NCBI RefSeq assembly: GCF_963665995.1
Contig: NZ_OY762512.1
Location: 5,208,001-5,272,000, forward strand
DNA: 64,000 nucleotides
Source of the DNA: Pleurocapsa sp. FMAR1
Lineage (GTDB): Bacteria; Cyanobacteriota; Cyanobacteriia; Cyanobacteriales; Xenococcaceae
Reading direction: 5' to 3'
Part shown: positions 11,933 to 20,711 of the stretch, piece by piece
Layout: every line of letters begins with the position of its first letter
Numbering within the stretch: the first letter of the stretch is position 1
Made by a program: the position numbers and the translations under genes
Notes under the pieces: generated by a model
Told to the model about the DNA's origin: nothing
Database searches by the model: none
The model's input: only the letters and a program-made list of their open reading frames with translations

Positions 11933-12328
11933 CTAGCGGATGATAGGACTACCATGATGTTGAACCAGATACCATTTTTGTGCCATTTTCTAAAAAATGT
12001 TGGTTGCTATTGATTGTGCTTTTAGTTTTCTGCCTCGGCTCGACTGTAACACGGTTTCGCGAACTACTATATAAGCAATAGCCCAATCAACTTTGACCTT
12101 AACAACTTCTACATCAATTTCTATTGAATCAGTGTTGTTAAAAATAGATTTCCAAGAAGCTTGAATTGTATCCCATCCCACCAGCACCTTACCCCCAGGA
12201 TGAATACACAAACTGGACGAACCTTGCCACGACAAACGGTTCATGTTTCCCAGATCTTTACTGGAAGAAGCATCATAAAAAGCTTGATTAGTAGCTAAAA
12301 CTTTTTCTCGATCCAATGAATCAGTCAT
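11933..12328 (-). pseudogene. SnoaL/NTF2-like (DUF4440-type) protein, broken by one in-frame TAG
   Basis: Cone-fold NTF2-like protein with VLATNQAFYDASSSKDL at the first helix, SLCIHPGGKVLVGWDTIQAS in the middle and AIAYIVVRETVL in the sheet. Members of this family in cyanobacteria end with a strand and HHGSPI. Here a TAG at 11990-11992 stops the frame after ATNIF, but the same frame continues KMAQKWYLVQHHGSPIIR to a TAG at 11933-11935. The stop therefore replaced a codon, probably GAG, and removes the final strand. Function of the family member is unknown. Confidence 0.8.
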
Positions 12329-12372
12329 AAGAGGATTTTATAAACAATTTTAGTCAAACTACTATTTTTTGC

Positions 12373-12606
12373 TTAAATTGAATTCTTCAAGGTAATAAGA
12401 TTCATCGACCTCCACCAACCGCTTTTTGGCTTTTTTTTGCTCCAAGGTTTTTTTGGGTTCTGGTGGTTTGGGAGTATCGGGTCATCATTACGGAAGTCAT
12501 CACCACCGTTGCTATCATTAAACGACGAGAATAACCAAGCCACCAATAAACCAAATAGGTAAGCGAATGCTAGAAGGATAACAAGTCTAAATGCTATCAA
12601 AAACAT
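12373..12606 (-). CDS. Small membrane protein, unknown function
   Basis: 77 residues. One N-terminal membrane helix (MFLIAFRLVILLAFAYLFGL plus LVAWLF), then an acidic linker with N and D, and a basic tail rich in lysine and tryptophan (KKPWSKKKPKSGWWRSMN). An A-run inside the lysine tail could host a slip, so the C-terminus is less sure. It lies between the broken NTF2-like gene and the recD2 end, on the same strand. No function is assigned. Confidence 0.45.
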   Translation of the reverse strand: MFLIAFRLVILLAFAYLFGLLVAWLFSSFNDSNGGDDFRNDDPILPNHQNPKKPWSKKKPKSGWWRSMNLITLKNSI

Positions 12607-12956
12607 GGTTTTTTGAGGGGTTTGGGGAGTTTTCGTGCCTTAATTATACGGTAATCTCGATTGTAGAAACTTACTTTCCAACCTCTCCTTCAATCTCGTA
12701 TACCTCTGCTGCTGCTTGACCTGCTTTACGGCGATCGCAATAGCCTTTTGTGAACCTACAATCAACGCTAGTTTCTTAGCTCTAGTAAGACCAGTGTAAA
12801 ACAGATTACGAGAAAGCATAACGTAGTGCTGAGTATAAAGGGGTAAAATAACTACGGGATATTCCGAACCTTGACTTTTATAAATACTCGTCGCCCCAGC
12901 GAGAGTAATTTCATTCAAATCGGCATAGTCATAAACTACATCACGACCGTCACGAT

Positions 12957-13064
12957 GAGGCGCGTTCCTTTGCGCCGTAAAACGACGTGGTGAGACACTT
13001 GCGTTGCGGCACATGCGGAAGTGCGCCTTTGTATGACCCGTTGCGGGGGTTTCCCCCGTTGAGG
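12957..13064 (-). repeat. Mosaic hairpin repeat in recD2, 3-prime part (split from 14092-14158 by IS630)
   Basis: GC-rich block joining the recD2 C-terminal fragment to the IS630 left end. It contains the palindrome AACGGGGG/CCCCCGTT-like unit at about 13040-13061 and an ACATGC...TTTGT module at 13011-13032. Its outer end on the recD2 side is GAGGCG at 12957-12962, complementary to CGCCTC at 14153-14158 at the other outer end. Confidence 0.75.
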
Positions 13065-13071
13065 TATAGCA

Positions 13072-14023
13072 TTACGCGAAGACATTAGGACATTGCGCGA
13101 AAGCAGAATCAACACACTCTCGGATAGTTTCAAAATCGTAAATTCTTTGTTTCATCCAAGTTTTGAGAACCGACCACCAACGCTCTATTTTGTTTAAATC
13201 AGGGGAATACGGGGGCAAATACCAAATTTCACATCCTGCATGATGAACGATTTCAAGAATGCTTTGTCCTTTGTGAAAGGTTGCATTGTCAATCACGATA
13301 ATGTCGCCAGACTTCAATTGAGGAAGCAAACTTTTTTCTAACCAAGTCTCAAATACTTGACGATTACAACATCCCTCATATGTCAACGGTGCAAAAACTT
13401 TTCCTGATTTTAACGCTGCAATCCAACTAACCCTGTCTACTCTTCGACCCGATTTTAATCCATAACATCTTGTTCCTTTCGGGCTATATCCGTATGGATA
13501 ATCGTCTCGATTGTCGAATCCTGCTTCATCTACATAGACGATTTTGCTTCGATCTATTTGACCGATACGTTCAAGAAATTGTTGCCTTTTTTCTTCATTT
13601 CTCTCTCGATACCCATAAGTTTGTCTTGGTCAGCGTACATGCGGGCAAGCCCTTTGTCTTGCGCCTGTCGGCGACGCGGGGTCTGACCGCTTTTTTTCTA
13701 GTTATGCCCAGCTTTCTTATCGCATCGCTGACATTTTGCTGAGTTAGATTCTTCCCCCATAATTGAGCTATTCGTTGCTGTGTTTTGTTGTTGTGTTGCA
13801 ACACAAATTCTTGAAAACGCAGGAGGTTTTTAATCTTGGGCTTTTTTCCTTTTTGATGAAGAGCGATCGCTTTGAAGTCACCCTGAACTTGTTCTCTTTT
13901 GAGCCACAAGTTCAGTGTGTTACGACTGATAGCGAACATTCGGCATACATTGACTTTCTTCTCGCCACTTTTTACTGCTTTAATTGCCTTCGCTCGCAAA
14001 TCGTAACTGTAAGGGGATGCCAT
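13072..14023 (-). pseudogene. IS630-family transposase interrupted by a mosaic repeat
   Basis: The N-terminal part (14023 to about 13692) has the helix-turn-helix (SGEKKVNVCRMFAISRNTLN) and the linker up to LGITRKK. A roughly 69-bp GC-rich repeat at 13623-13691 then shifts the frame. The rest, TYGYRERNEEKRQQFLERIG and on, resumes in another frame and reaches the DDE core: VYVDEAGFDNRDDYPYGYSP, IVIDNATFHKGQ and LPPYSPDLNKIERWW, ending at 13072. Without the repeat the frame would be whole, so the repeat is what inactivated it. Confidence 0.85.
13623..13691 (-). repeat. Mosaic hairpin repeat inside the IS630 transposase
   Basis: Read on the minus strand it begins GCGGTCAGACCCCGCGTCGCC after a seven-A run and ends GCTGACCAAGACAA. 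The closing stem is GGTCAG/CTGACC, different from the copy at 2300 but again complementary. An internal ACATGC-type module (13638-13658) has the stem GGGC/GCCC. Confidence 0.8.
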
Positions 14024-14091
14024 TAATCCTATTCTCTTTCGTTTCTTGATTTATTCAGTATAGCGTCCTAACCTTATAACGTATTGCTATA

Positions 14092-14158
14092 CCTGCGGGG
14101 GGCACCCCTTGGTTGTCGAGGGCGAGCAAAATGTTGAACCATGCGCGGGGGTCGCCTC
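14092..14158 (-). repeat. Mosaic hairpin repeat in recD2, 5-prime part
   Basis: Minus-strand reading leaves the recD2 frame at IDFD, enters GAGGCGACCCCCGCGCATGG, and then contains CTCGCCCTCGACAACC and a GGGGTGCCCCCC hairpin up to the IS630 end. It pairs with 12957-13064 as one former insertion. Confidence 0.75.
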
Positions 14159-15720
14159 ATCAAAATCAATCGTGATTTCCTTTTCGGTTTTATCAATCGC
14201 CCTAACTATTCCTAGATCGCCATTAAACACCTCCCTGCTGTAGTCGTTTTTGAGCTGCATTACGCGATCGCTTACTCTCAAAATACTATCTCCTCTGACT
14301 AACTCGGCTTTATCTTCGGCAGGAGGATTGATTAGCTGTTGTAGCACTTTGTTTAAATTACGAGTACCAATTAAACCCTTAGTCATGGGACACAGCACCT
14401 GTACATCGGTAGCAGGGTCAAAACCAGCATGAGGAATGTAATGCTCGATTAGTTCACAAATAGTTTGTACGCCATAGCTTCTGTGCCTCCTGAATGCCAG
14501 AGACAGTCAGATGTAGCTTTCATGCTAATTGGTTCGAGTTTGGGTATCTGACCGTGATTGATTTGATGGGCGGTACGAATAATCGCACTTTCTGCTGCCT
14601 GACGAAATACTTGAGTCAGACGCACGACGGGGATTTTCTCTGAGGCAATTAGGTCTTTGAGAACATTTCCAGGTCTCACAGAGGGTAACTGATCGATATC
14701 TCCTACCATCAGCAGTAAACAATCTTTAGGTATGGCTTTGAGCAGAGAATGAGCCATGAATAAATCGACTATGCTAGATTCATCTACTACAATCGCACTG
14801 CAATTAAGCTGATTATCCAAGTCTCGTTTAAAGCCCATCTTGCTTGGGTCAAATTCCAACAGACGATGCAGGGTTTTTGCCTCAATTAACTGTTCTTCAG
14901 TTATCATTTCTTTAAGTATTGCAGCGATCGCTTCTTCTTTTGCTTTATATTCTTCAGTGGTCAGTAACTCCTTGGTAAAAGGTACGATCTTAGATTCGGG
15001 TAGATAACAATGTCCGTCTTCACTGGCTTTATCTAGAACATGAAGCACTCCCGCCCGATAGCGAAACTTAGACCAGGGTGATACTTCTACATTGACTGCA
15101 ATGCGATCGGCAGTTAAAAACCCAATCCCAAAGATATCTATTGCTAGCTGGTATGGATTTGTTGTTACCGTCGAGATCGCACTATCACCATACTGTTTGT
15201 ATATCTTCACGGCATAGGTAGTAAATACCCCGTGTCCTGAAAGAAAAATCATTACTTCTTTAATTGATTTCTGTTCCTCCCAAGTGCTAGAAATCATAGT
15301 GATTCGTTTTTTAGCTATCCCTGGCACTTCCGAGAGGCGATAAATTTGGTTTTCGATGATCTCTAAAGTATCCAGCCCAAAATGCTTGACGATGAGTTTA
15401 GCAGTAACAGGTCCTACTCCTTTAATCAAACCACTGCCTAAATATTTCTCAATTCCCGTCAGCGTCGCTGGTTTAGTCTCTTGATACTGAACAACCTGAA
15501 ACTGCGAACCATACTGAAGGTGTTCTATGCAAATTCCCTGTAGCTGTAGCGTCTGTCCTGCTTGGATGTTGGCAAAGCTACCTACTACCGCAATTAACTG
15601 TTTGACATTACCCGTGTTCAACCGCGCAATAGTATAACCCGACTCTTCGGAGTGAAACGTAATTCGCTCAATAACTCCAGTCAGTGATGATAGCTGTGTT
15701 GTCGCAATTGATGAGGTCAT

Positions 15721-15990
15721 AAAGCAAATGTTCTATTGCTCAAATTAATGGTTTATTAATGTTCCCTAATATTAAAAGATAAATAATATATAGCAATATG
15801 TGGTCGTCGAATGAATCAAACGTGATTGGTCATTGACCTTGGACTAGCGATAATAGGTTGAGCGTTTTTGTCAGGGGTTCGAGCTGAAGATGTGCGGTTA
15901 CTATGATATGGCACGATTTAAAGTCTCTGCTTTGAGTCACCTTACAAGTGAGATAGTAGATGTTGACAACTGATAAGTAACTAATAACGT
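15721..15990. other. Intergenic, no feature recognised
   Basis: About 270 bp, AT-rich, between the recD2 start and the DoxX gene, which diverge. It presumably holds both promoters, but I cannot place a confident box. Confidence 0.4.
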
Positions 15991-16482
15991 ATGTTAAAAT
16001 CAATCATAGATCTGTTCGCTTCACTCTACATTTCATTTCCTATTGGTGTTCAGGGGTCGACGTTATTGGCTTTGCGAGTCGGCGTAGGAGTATTGTTTGT
16101 CCTGCATGGCTATCCGAAACTAAATCATCTTCAAATCTGGTCTAATGCTTTAAAAATGCCAATTTATCTCTGCTTTCTATCGGCTTTATCGATGTTTATC
16201 GGTGGTTTTTGCCTAATTGTAGGCTTGTTGACTCCTCTTGCTTGTGTGACTATTTCGGGTTCGATGGTATTTGCGCTGGTTCTAGAAATTATTCAAGGAT
16301 TACCTTTTGTAGCACCAGACCCCTATCTAATTCCCGAAGGAGAGTATGAAGGTGCGAACGGGAAAGGCGAACCTCCCAGCCAAGAGAAAGCATTCATTTT
16401 CATTCTAATGTTAACTGTACTCTTGGTTTTTGGTCCTGGAGGATTTTCAATTGATGCCTGGTTATTTGGCGTTGCTCGATGA
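15991..16482 (+). CDS. DoxX-family membrane protein
   Basis: 163 residues, four predicted membrane helices. The first carries the family signature LALRVGVGVLFVLHGYPKL. The second and third are FLSALSMFIGGFCLIVGLLT and ACVTISGSMVFALVLEI. A hydrophilic loop (FVAPDPYLIPEGEYEGANGK) precedes the last helix (FIFILMLTVLLVFGPGGFSI). DoxX proteins are small membrane proteins linked to thiosulfate oxidation or redox stress in some organisms; the precise role here is unknown. Length and frame are normal. It stands alone between the broken recD2 and an IS1 element. Confidence 0.85.
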   Translation: MLKSIIDLFASLYISFPIGVQGSTLLALRVGVGVLFVLHGYPKLNHLQIWSNALKMPIYLCFLSALSMFIGGFCLIVGLLTPLACVTISGSMVFALVLEIIQGLPFVAPDPYLIPEGEYEGANGKGEPPSQEKAFIFILMLTVLLVFGPGGFSIDAWLFGVAR

Positions 16483-16953
16483 GCAATGGATTAAGCAAAG
16501 ACCTAAATTTCTAAAAACACACGCCTCAAAAAAGGTCACACCGCTTTTTCTTATTACCTGGTGAATAGCTTCACTATATTTTTTCTTTCTATTTTTGGTA
16601 GTCCTAAAGAGGTAAGGATATAAGATTTAGAATGTAGAGCATTTAAGCTATATGTCAGCCGATTTACCCCTTTTTCCATCTTGTGACTCAAACCAAATTG
16701 TTAAGAATGGCAAGATCCATAATGGTAAGCAGAATTACAAATGTCAAGATTACGGAAGACAATTTGTAAAAGATCCCGAAAACAAAATTATCGATCAAGA
16801 CACAAAAGATTCAATTGATAAGCTGCTGTTATAAAAGATTCCTCTAGCTGGTATTGCCAGGGTTACCTAGGTTTCAGAACCTTGGCTACAAAATTATGTT
16901 AACGACAAATATGAATCAGTTTCTAAACAAGTTCAAGTGAGAGCTAAAAAAAA

Positions 16954-17455
16954 GCGGTGCGACCCCCGCGCATGGTTCAACACCCGTTAGCATTCCCTTG
17001 CGCCAGCCGCAAAATGCGGCTCGACGTTGCTTCTTGCTCAATAAGCTCAACGGGTCGCAGACCCGCAACGCTTTTTCGCGCACGCGGGGTCTTGACTCAG
17101 TTTGCTCGCCCTCGACAACCAAGGGGTACCCCCCGCAGGTACCTCGCCCTCGACAGTTCCAGAAGACGCGGGGAACCCGCGCAACGGACTCACCTGCGGA
17201 CGAAGCGTCCTTGGTCGCAACGGGGGAGACCCCCGCAACGGTTTTGCGAGACAGCCTTGCAGGAACGGCGGCTTTTGAGTGAGAAGCTTCCCACTCAAAA
17301 CGCGCCTTGGCTTTCCCTCCGCAGACGAACGAAGGACTTGTACGCACGTACTTGTACGCACGTACTGTCGAGGGTGTCTCGCAACGGAGGGAACCTCCGC
17401 AACGCAACTGTCTCACCGCGTCTTTTTAAGACGAATCGCGAACCCTCACCAAGAC
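16954..17455 (+). repeat. Composite mosaic hairpin repeat, 0.5 kb, at the IS1 frameshift site
   Basis: It starts GCGGTGCGACCCCCGCGC directly after a run of A and ends CCTCACCAAGACA, giving GGTG/CACC at the ends. Inside are many hairpins, such as GCGGACGAAGCGTCC, AACGGGGGAGACCCCCG, TCTTTTTAAGACG and repeats of ACTTGTACGCACGTAC (17336-17367). Long overlapping open frames on both strands are by-products of its GC content, not genes. Confidence 0.8.
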
Positions 17456-17715
17456 AGGGAAATTAACCATTCAGGGCGATGAAATGTGGTCATTTGTAGC
17501 CAACAAAGACAATAAACAATGGATTTGGCTAGCTCTAGATGCAAAAACCAAAGAGATTGTTGGGGTTCAGGTCGGCGATCGCAGTAGAGAAGAAGCCAGA
17601 GAACTCTGGCAGTCACTCCCAGGAATATATCGTCAATGTGCAGTTCGCGAAGAGTGATTTCTGGGAAGCGTATGAACAAGTAATACCCTCGAAGCATCAT
17701 AAAGCTGTAGGCAAA

Positions 17716-17807
17716 GCGGATGCGACCCCGCGTCGACGCAAGGCACAAGCGTCCGACACGAGGGCATCTCTAGACGGGAAGCCACGCGGACTTGGGAATG
17801 CGCACCA
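17716..17807 (+). repeat. Mosaic hairpin repeat in the IS1 transposase 3-prime part
   Basis: It begins GCGGATGCGACCCCGCGTC after GGCAAA and ends AATGCGCACCAATA. Comparison with the clean IS1 copy (AVGKERKTN) places it between GGCAAA and AGAAAC. The core differs from other copies (GTCGACGCAAGGCACAAGC), so it is a diverged or recombined member. Confidence 0.7.
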
Positions 17808-18091
17808 ATAAGAAACAGGTAAAACAATTATGTTGAGAGATTCAACTGCACTTGGGAGACAAAGAGTGTCTCGTCTGGTCAGGCAAACGCTATCATTCTC
17901 CAAAAAAACGGAAAATCAGATTAGGGCAATTTGGGGGGAGGAAATGGCTCTGTTTAAGAGCCATATTCCACTGGCCCGTTGGTATTTCATCCACCACTAC
18001 AATGCATCTTTACCTCTTTAGGACTACCAAAACTTTATTACCGCAGTAAATCTTTTATGGATTTATTAATTTTAGGTAATGAATTATTTTA

Positions 18092-18320
18092 AATTCTGCT
18101 GTATCTAAATTTCTATTTAGTTGGCAACTTTATTTTAGGTACTTGGAATACAAATTTATGGCAACTAACTATAATTTGTTTGCCCATCTATCTATTGAAG
18201 CAAGCAACCAACGTTTTGCAATTACAAAATGCTGCTAGAGAAATAGCGAATATAGATTTAATCAATAGTAGTCAAAGCGATCGCTTAACTAATAAATCAT
18301 CTGAAGTCAAGCAAAGCTAA
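18092..18320 (+). pseudogene. Remnant of a membrane protein
   Basis: An open frame without a start codon reads ILLYLNFYLVGNFILGTWNT, then LWQLTIICLPIYLLKQATNV and NAAREIANIDLINSS before a TAA at 18318. Two hydrophobic segments and a polar tail suggest the C-terminal end of a membrane protein whose front was lost when the IS1 element arrived at 18028. The family is not recognised. Confidence 0.35.
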
Positions 18321-18464
18321 AATAGTGCAATAAAACTATCTGGTCAACAAAAAAATTATCGGCGTTCATCTGTGGACTAATATATCAAACCAATATTGAC
18401 GGCTTAGTAGGGCGAGGTACAGTACACCTCACCCTGTATTCTAATTAAACTGCCAGACTATGAC

Positions 18465-19505
18465 CTAAATCATGTCGAACTGTTCGCCTGTAACCTGATC
18501 GGCAGTATCGCCACCAGTAATATTAATATTGTCTAGAGTAACTTGCTGACCGAAAATATCTGTCACCAACAAATCTTGTGGTCCAGATATGCCAGAGCTA
18601 CTATTAAACACAAAACGGTTATCAGCCCCGCGTGTCATTGATGTAGTACCACCACCATCTTTCAATATATCCACGCTTTCAACTGGATAGCGATGGTTAT
18701 TTAATCTGATTGCAGCATACCAAGGATTAGATCCAGAAATACCTTCAGCTACAACCCCCTGACCAATTGTGTTGCCATAAGGGGTTTTGAAGCCGTCTCC
18801 AGGCCCAATTAGTTCATAATCAATATTTACTACGCCATCAACAGGATCGGCAACCTTAGCAAAAGCTTCGGCACTCAAATCCAAACCATCGGCACGTTCG
18901 TACAGGTAATCGGCAATCTGAACTACAATGGGATCTGCACCTTCTCTTTGTTTTGGCCCAGACACTTTCAAGAAACCACCACTGGCTTCTGAGTTATTCC
19001 ACTGCACATTATTGATGGCAGTAATTCCCGCCAAAGCACCTCCAGAAAGATTGTCATAACCAGAAGCAACTTTCCCACCAGCAGGGTTAGCTGCATCGTA
19101 GAAGGTTGCCCGTCCTTGATAAGTCTCATCCAACGACAAATCAGAACTTATGCTGGCATTAGAAGTGCTATAGAGACTATCGCTGGTACTAGGACTATCA
19201 AAGCTCGACCCTTGTATATCAAAATTCTGCGGTTTACCATCGCCATTACCAGTAAAACCAAAGGTTATTGTTTCGCCAGCAGCAATTTCACGATTCCACG
19301 AAGCATTTTCAATGGTGTAATGCCCGTTGTCTTTTCCTGTTATTTCAGCATCCCAAATATTGGTAATTTCAGCGGGTAAATCAAACTCAAGATCCCAATT
19401 AGCTAGGCTGCTATTACCTTTGTTAGCGATCGATATTTCTCCCTGAAAAACATCGCCCCAGTCTTGTACCTGGGAATAGCTGACGTCTATAGATTCATTC
19501 GGCAT
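18465..19505 (-). CDS. Expansin-like protein with N-terminal CBM2-type cellulose-binding domain
   Basis: 346 residues. Residues about 5-105 resemble a family 2 carbohydrate-binding module (WGDVFQGEISIANKGNSSLA, NWDLEFDLPAEITNIWDAEI, FGFTGNGDGKPQNF). After a serine-rich linker, residues about 127-230 form the double-psi barrel of bacterial expansins (GRATFYDAANPAGGKVASGY, AGITAINNVQWNNSEASGGF, VVQIADYLYERADGLDLS, AFAKVADPVDGVVNIDYELI). Residues about 235-335 match the second, beta-sandwich domain (WYAAIRLNNHRYPVESVDIL, TRGADNRFVFNSSSG). Expansins loosen cellulose or peptidoglycan without hydrolysis. There is no classical N-terminal signal peptide, as in many cyanobacterial exoproteins exported by other routes. 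The frame is intact. The dockerin-bearing pseudogene at 3.3-5.9 kb is another polysaccharide-related gene in the window. Confidence 0.85.
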   Translation of the reverse strand: MPNESIDVSYSQVQDWGDVFQGEISIANKGNSSLANWDLEFDLPAEITNIWDAEITGKDNGHYTIENASWNREIAAGETITFGFTGNGDGKPQNFDIQGSSFDSPSTSDSLYSTSNASISSDLSLDETYQGRATFYDAANPAGGKVASGYDNLSGGALAGITAINNVQWNNSEASGGFLKVSGPKQREGADPIVVQIADYLYERADGLDLSAEAFAKVADPVDGVVNIDYELIGPGDGFKTPYGNTIGQGVVAEGISGSNPWYAAIRLNNHRYPVESVDILKDGGGTTSMTRGADNRFVFNSSSGISGPQDLLVTDIFGQQVTLDNINITGGDTADQVTGEQFDMI

Positions 19506-19849
19506 TTAGTCAAACTCCTATGGTGAAGTAAGCCGATACACTCTAAGCACTTAAGAAACGGCCAAGTAACCTTAAGTCGTTAGCTGTGGATCGAACAACT
19601 TTATTTTGTTTTCTGTTAACGGTTTGCACCGTAACAAGGATATGTAAATTTCTTGTAAAGCTACAAAATAAAATATTTTATCTAGGTGAGAGACCCCGTC
19701 GTTTTACGACGGGGCTTCCTCACCGTTGGTGAATGCTATTATTGCCGAACAAAATAGCTCAAACACTTTGAAAACTGGGTCTGCCTGATGGTTGTGAAGC
19801 TACTAGATCGGGTTGATTCCTGGCAATTGGCGAAGCCTTCGGCTAGGCA
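19506..19849. other. Intergenic region upstream of the expansin gene
   Basis: Contains the GC-rich hairpin at 19685-19735 described separately. Otherwise AT-rich, with the expansin promoter presumably near 19510-19660. No gene is seen. Confidence 0.4.
19685..19735 (+). repeat. IS200/IS605-like end hairpin (copy 1)
   Basis: CCCCGTCGT, a TTT loop and ACGACGGGG form a strong stem at 19694-19714, followed by CTTCCTCACCGTTGGTGAAT. An almost identical inverted copy lies at 31283-31335. In cyanobacteria such hairpins commonly mark right ends of IS200/IS605-type elements. No transposase is attached here, so it is a solo end or a small derivative. Confidence 0.55.
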
Positions 19850-20350
19850 TTGCTAGATAAAAATCCACATAATATAAAAGCGAATCTTATTAAAACAAGC
19901 GAAATATTCTTGCAAGAGTACGAACAAGGTATATAGGCAGGTAGATATCAGCCACAAGAATTACTTAACCTAGATTTTGCCTTGTGTTCTCATTATTTTT
20001 TTACGGCGATCGCCGACCTGGAAATCAGAACTACAGATTTATTGGCAGCTAAGGCAGAGTTAGAAAGGCAACAAGAAGAAGAGAAGCTAAAGATTGAAGA
20101 TAAAGTGTTAAGCCGAATCTTAGATTACGAAGCTGCCCAACGCCAACATGATTTACTAACTTCGAGCCTAGAAAATCTAGAACAGCAAAGGAAAGTAATG
20201 ATGATTGGCTATAAGTTTGGACAGGGCAGTACAAATTAGATATTAGGTATGGAGGTAAGACACGATCGCACTATTGAGCAGTTGACTGATGTATCTATTA
20301 ATAGAGATGAGTCTGTACGGAAGTTAATGCATTTGGTTGGGGAACAATGA
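19850..20350 (+). pseudogene. TolC-like outer-membrane efflux protein fragment with in-frame stops
   Basis: One continuous frame reads ANLIKTSEIFLQEYEQGI, stop TAG, AGRYQPQELLNLDFALCSHY, FFTAIADLEIRTTDLLAAKA, ELERQQEEEKLKIEDKVL, then GYKFGQGSTN, stop TAG at 20237-20239, ILGMEVRHDRTIEQLTDV and a final TGA at 20348. The long coiled-coil helices and the late YKFGQGST phrase fit a TolC-type helical barrel. The assignment is from pattern only. Two stop codons in an otherwise preserved frame show decay by point mutation. Confidence 0.55.
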
Positions 20351-20480
20351 AGATTCTCGGATAGAGCGATCGCAGTATTAATATTGAGGTGACGAGCGGA
20401 TATTCGGTCTGGGAGGCAGGGCAATAGTTATTACTGATTTTGTTTAAAATCCAATGGAGAGTAAAAAAGTGTAATATCTC

Positions 20481-20711
20481 ATGGACTTTATTAAATTTAA
20501 TCCCTTGTTAGCCAGTTCTACTTATCACAAACTAGGATTGAGAGCCAAATAATATTTACAATATCTCAATGCTGGAGGTGAAAAACAATATTTAGCCGAA
20601 GTAACCATGTATAACTGTATGGTTAGCTTTCTCAAAGATTTGAGCATGAAACAACAGTAAGCCGAAGAGTATTGTGAGAAGCACGATAAATTAATCGAAC
20701 TGGCTCAATAG
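20481..20711 (+). pseudogene. Small helical protein with two in-frame stops
   Basis: Starting at ATG 20481 the frame reads MDFIKFNPLLASSTYHKLGL, RAK, stop TAA, YLQYLNAGGEKQYLAEVTMY, NCMVSFLKDLSMKQQ, stop TAA, AEEYCEKHDKLIELAQ and TAG at 20709. The phase is kept through both stops, so this was a gene of about 76 codons or more. Family not recognised; it lies among plasmid-type genes. Confidence 0.5.

Larger units (their letters stand above)
13065..14091 (-). mobile_element. IS630-family element inserted at TA inside a mosaic repeat
   Basis: Ends are imperfect inverted repeats beginning TATAGCATTACG at 13065 and, on the other strand, TATAGCAATACG at 14091, each followed by a matching TTAGGAC. 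The flanking DNA on one side ends CCGCAGG and on the other starts CCTC. Joined through TA they give CCGCAGGTACCTC, which occurs uninterrupted in the mosaic block at about 17138-17150. This is the TA target duplication expected for IS630/Tc1 elements. Length is about 1.03 kb. Confidence 0.8.
12640..15720 (-). pseudogene. recD2: RecD2-type SF1B DNA helicase, interrupted and missing its P-loop region
   Basis: 5-prime to 3-prime DNA helicase of the RecD2/TraA class. The N-terminal piece (15720-14449) has the OB-like start (GVIERITFHSEESGYTIARL), the helix-hairpin-helix region (LIKGVGPVTAKLIVKHFG), then jumps directly from EEQLI to EAKTLHRLLEFDP. The usual segment with the GGPGTGKTT Walker A motif is absent, apparently by an in-frame deletion. 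Walker B is present (IVVDESSIVD) followed by GDIDQLPSVRPGNVL. A frameshift near 14465 leads into 14398-14153 (VLCPMTKGLIGTRNLN, GDSILRVSDRVMQLKNDY). A mosaic repeat plus an IS630 element then interrupt it, and 12957-12640 carries the C-terminus (AGATSIYKSQGSEYPVVILP, LFYTGLTRAKKLALIVG). Not functional. Confidence 0.9.
16652..18022 (+). pseudogene. IS1-family transposase, interrupted
   Basis: The zinc-ribbon part (SNQIVKNGKIHNGKQNYKC, then a TAA at 16831-16833) corresponds to InsA and is followed by AGIARVT and NYVNDKYESVSKQVQVRA-like coding sequence up to the A-run at 16947-16953. A 502-bp mosaic repeat begins there. The DDE part resumes at about 17484 (MWSFVANKDNKQWIWLALDA, GVQVGDRS, IYRQCAV). 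It is shifted near 17650 and interrupted again at 17716-17807. The C-terminus (RQRVSRLVRQTLSFSKK, HHYNASLPL) stops with a TAG inside the right terminal repeat. It also carries a short extra segment near 17936-17966 (GGGAGGAAATGGCTC and a hairpin) absent from the clean copy. Confidence 0.85.
16597..18028 (+). mobile_element. IS1-family element with two mosaic repeat insertions
   Basis: Terminal repeats start GGTAGTCCTAAAGAGG at 16597 and end as the reverse complement at 18028 with one mismatch. The same ends bound the clean copy at 58877-59658. This copy is 1.43 kb, not 0.78 kb, because two GC-rich repeats (16954-17455 and 17716-17807) sit inside it. It is oriented opposite to the clean copy. 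Confidence 0.85.

Noticed and set aside
16916-17482. Overlapping long open frames on both strands
   Set aside because: They lie in the GC-rich mosaic repeat inside an IS1 transposase; stops are rare there and the translations are repetitive low-complexity Arg/Ser/Pro sequence in several phases.
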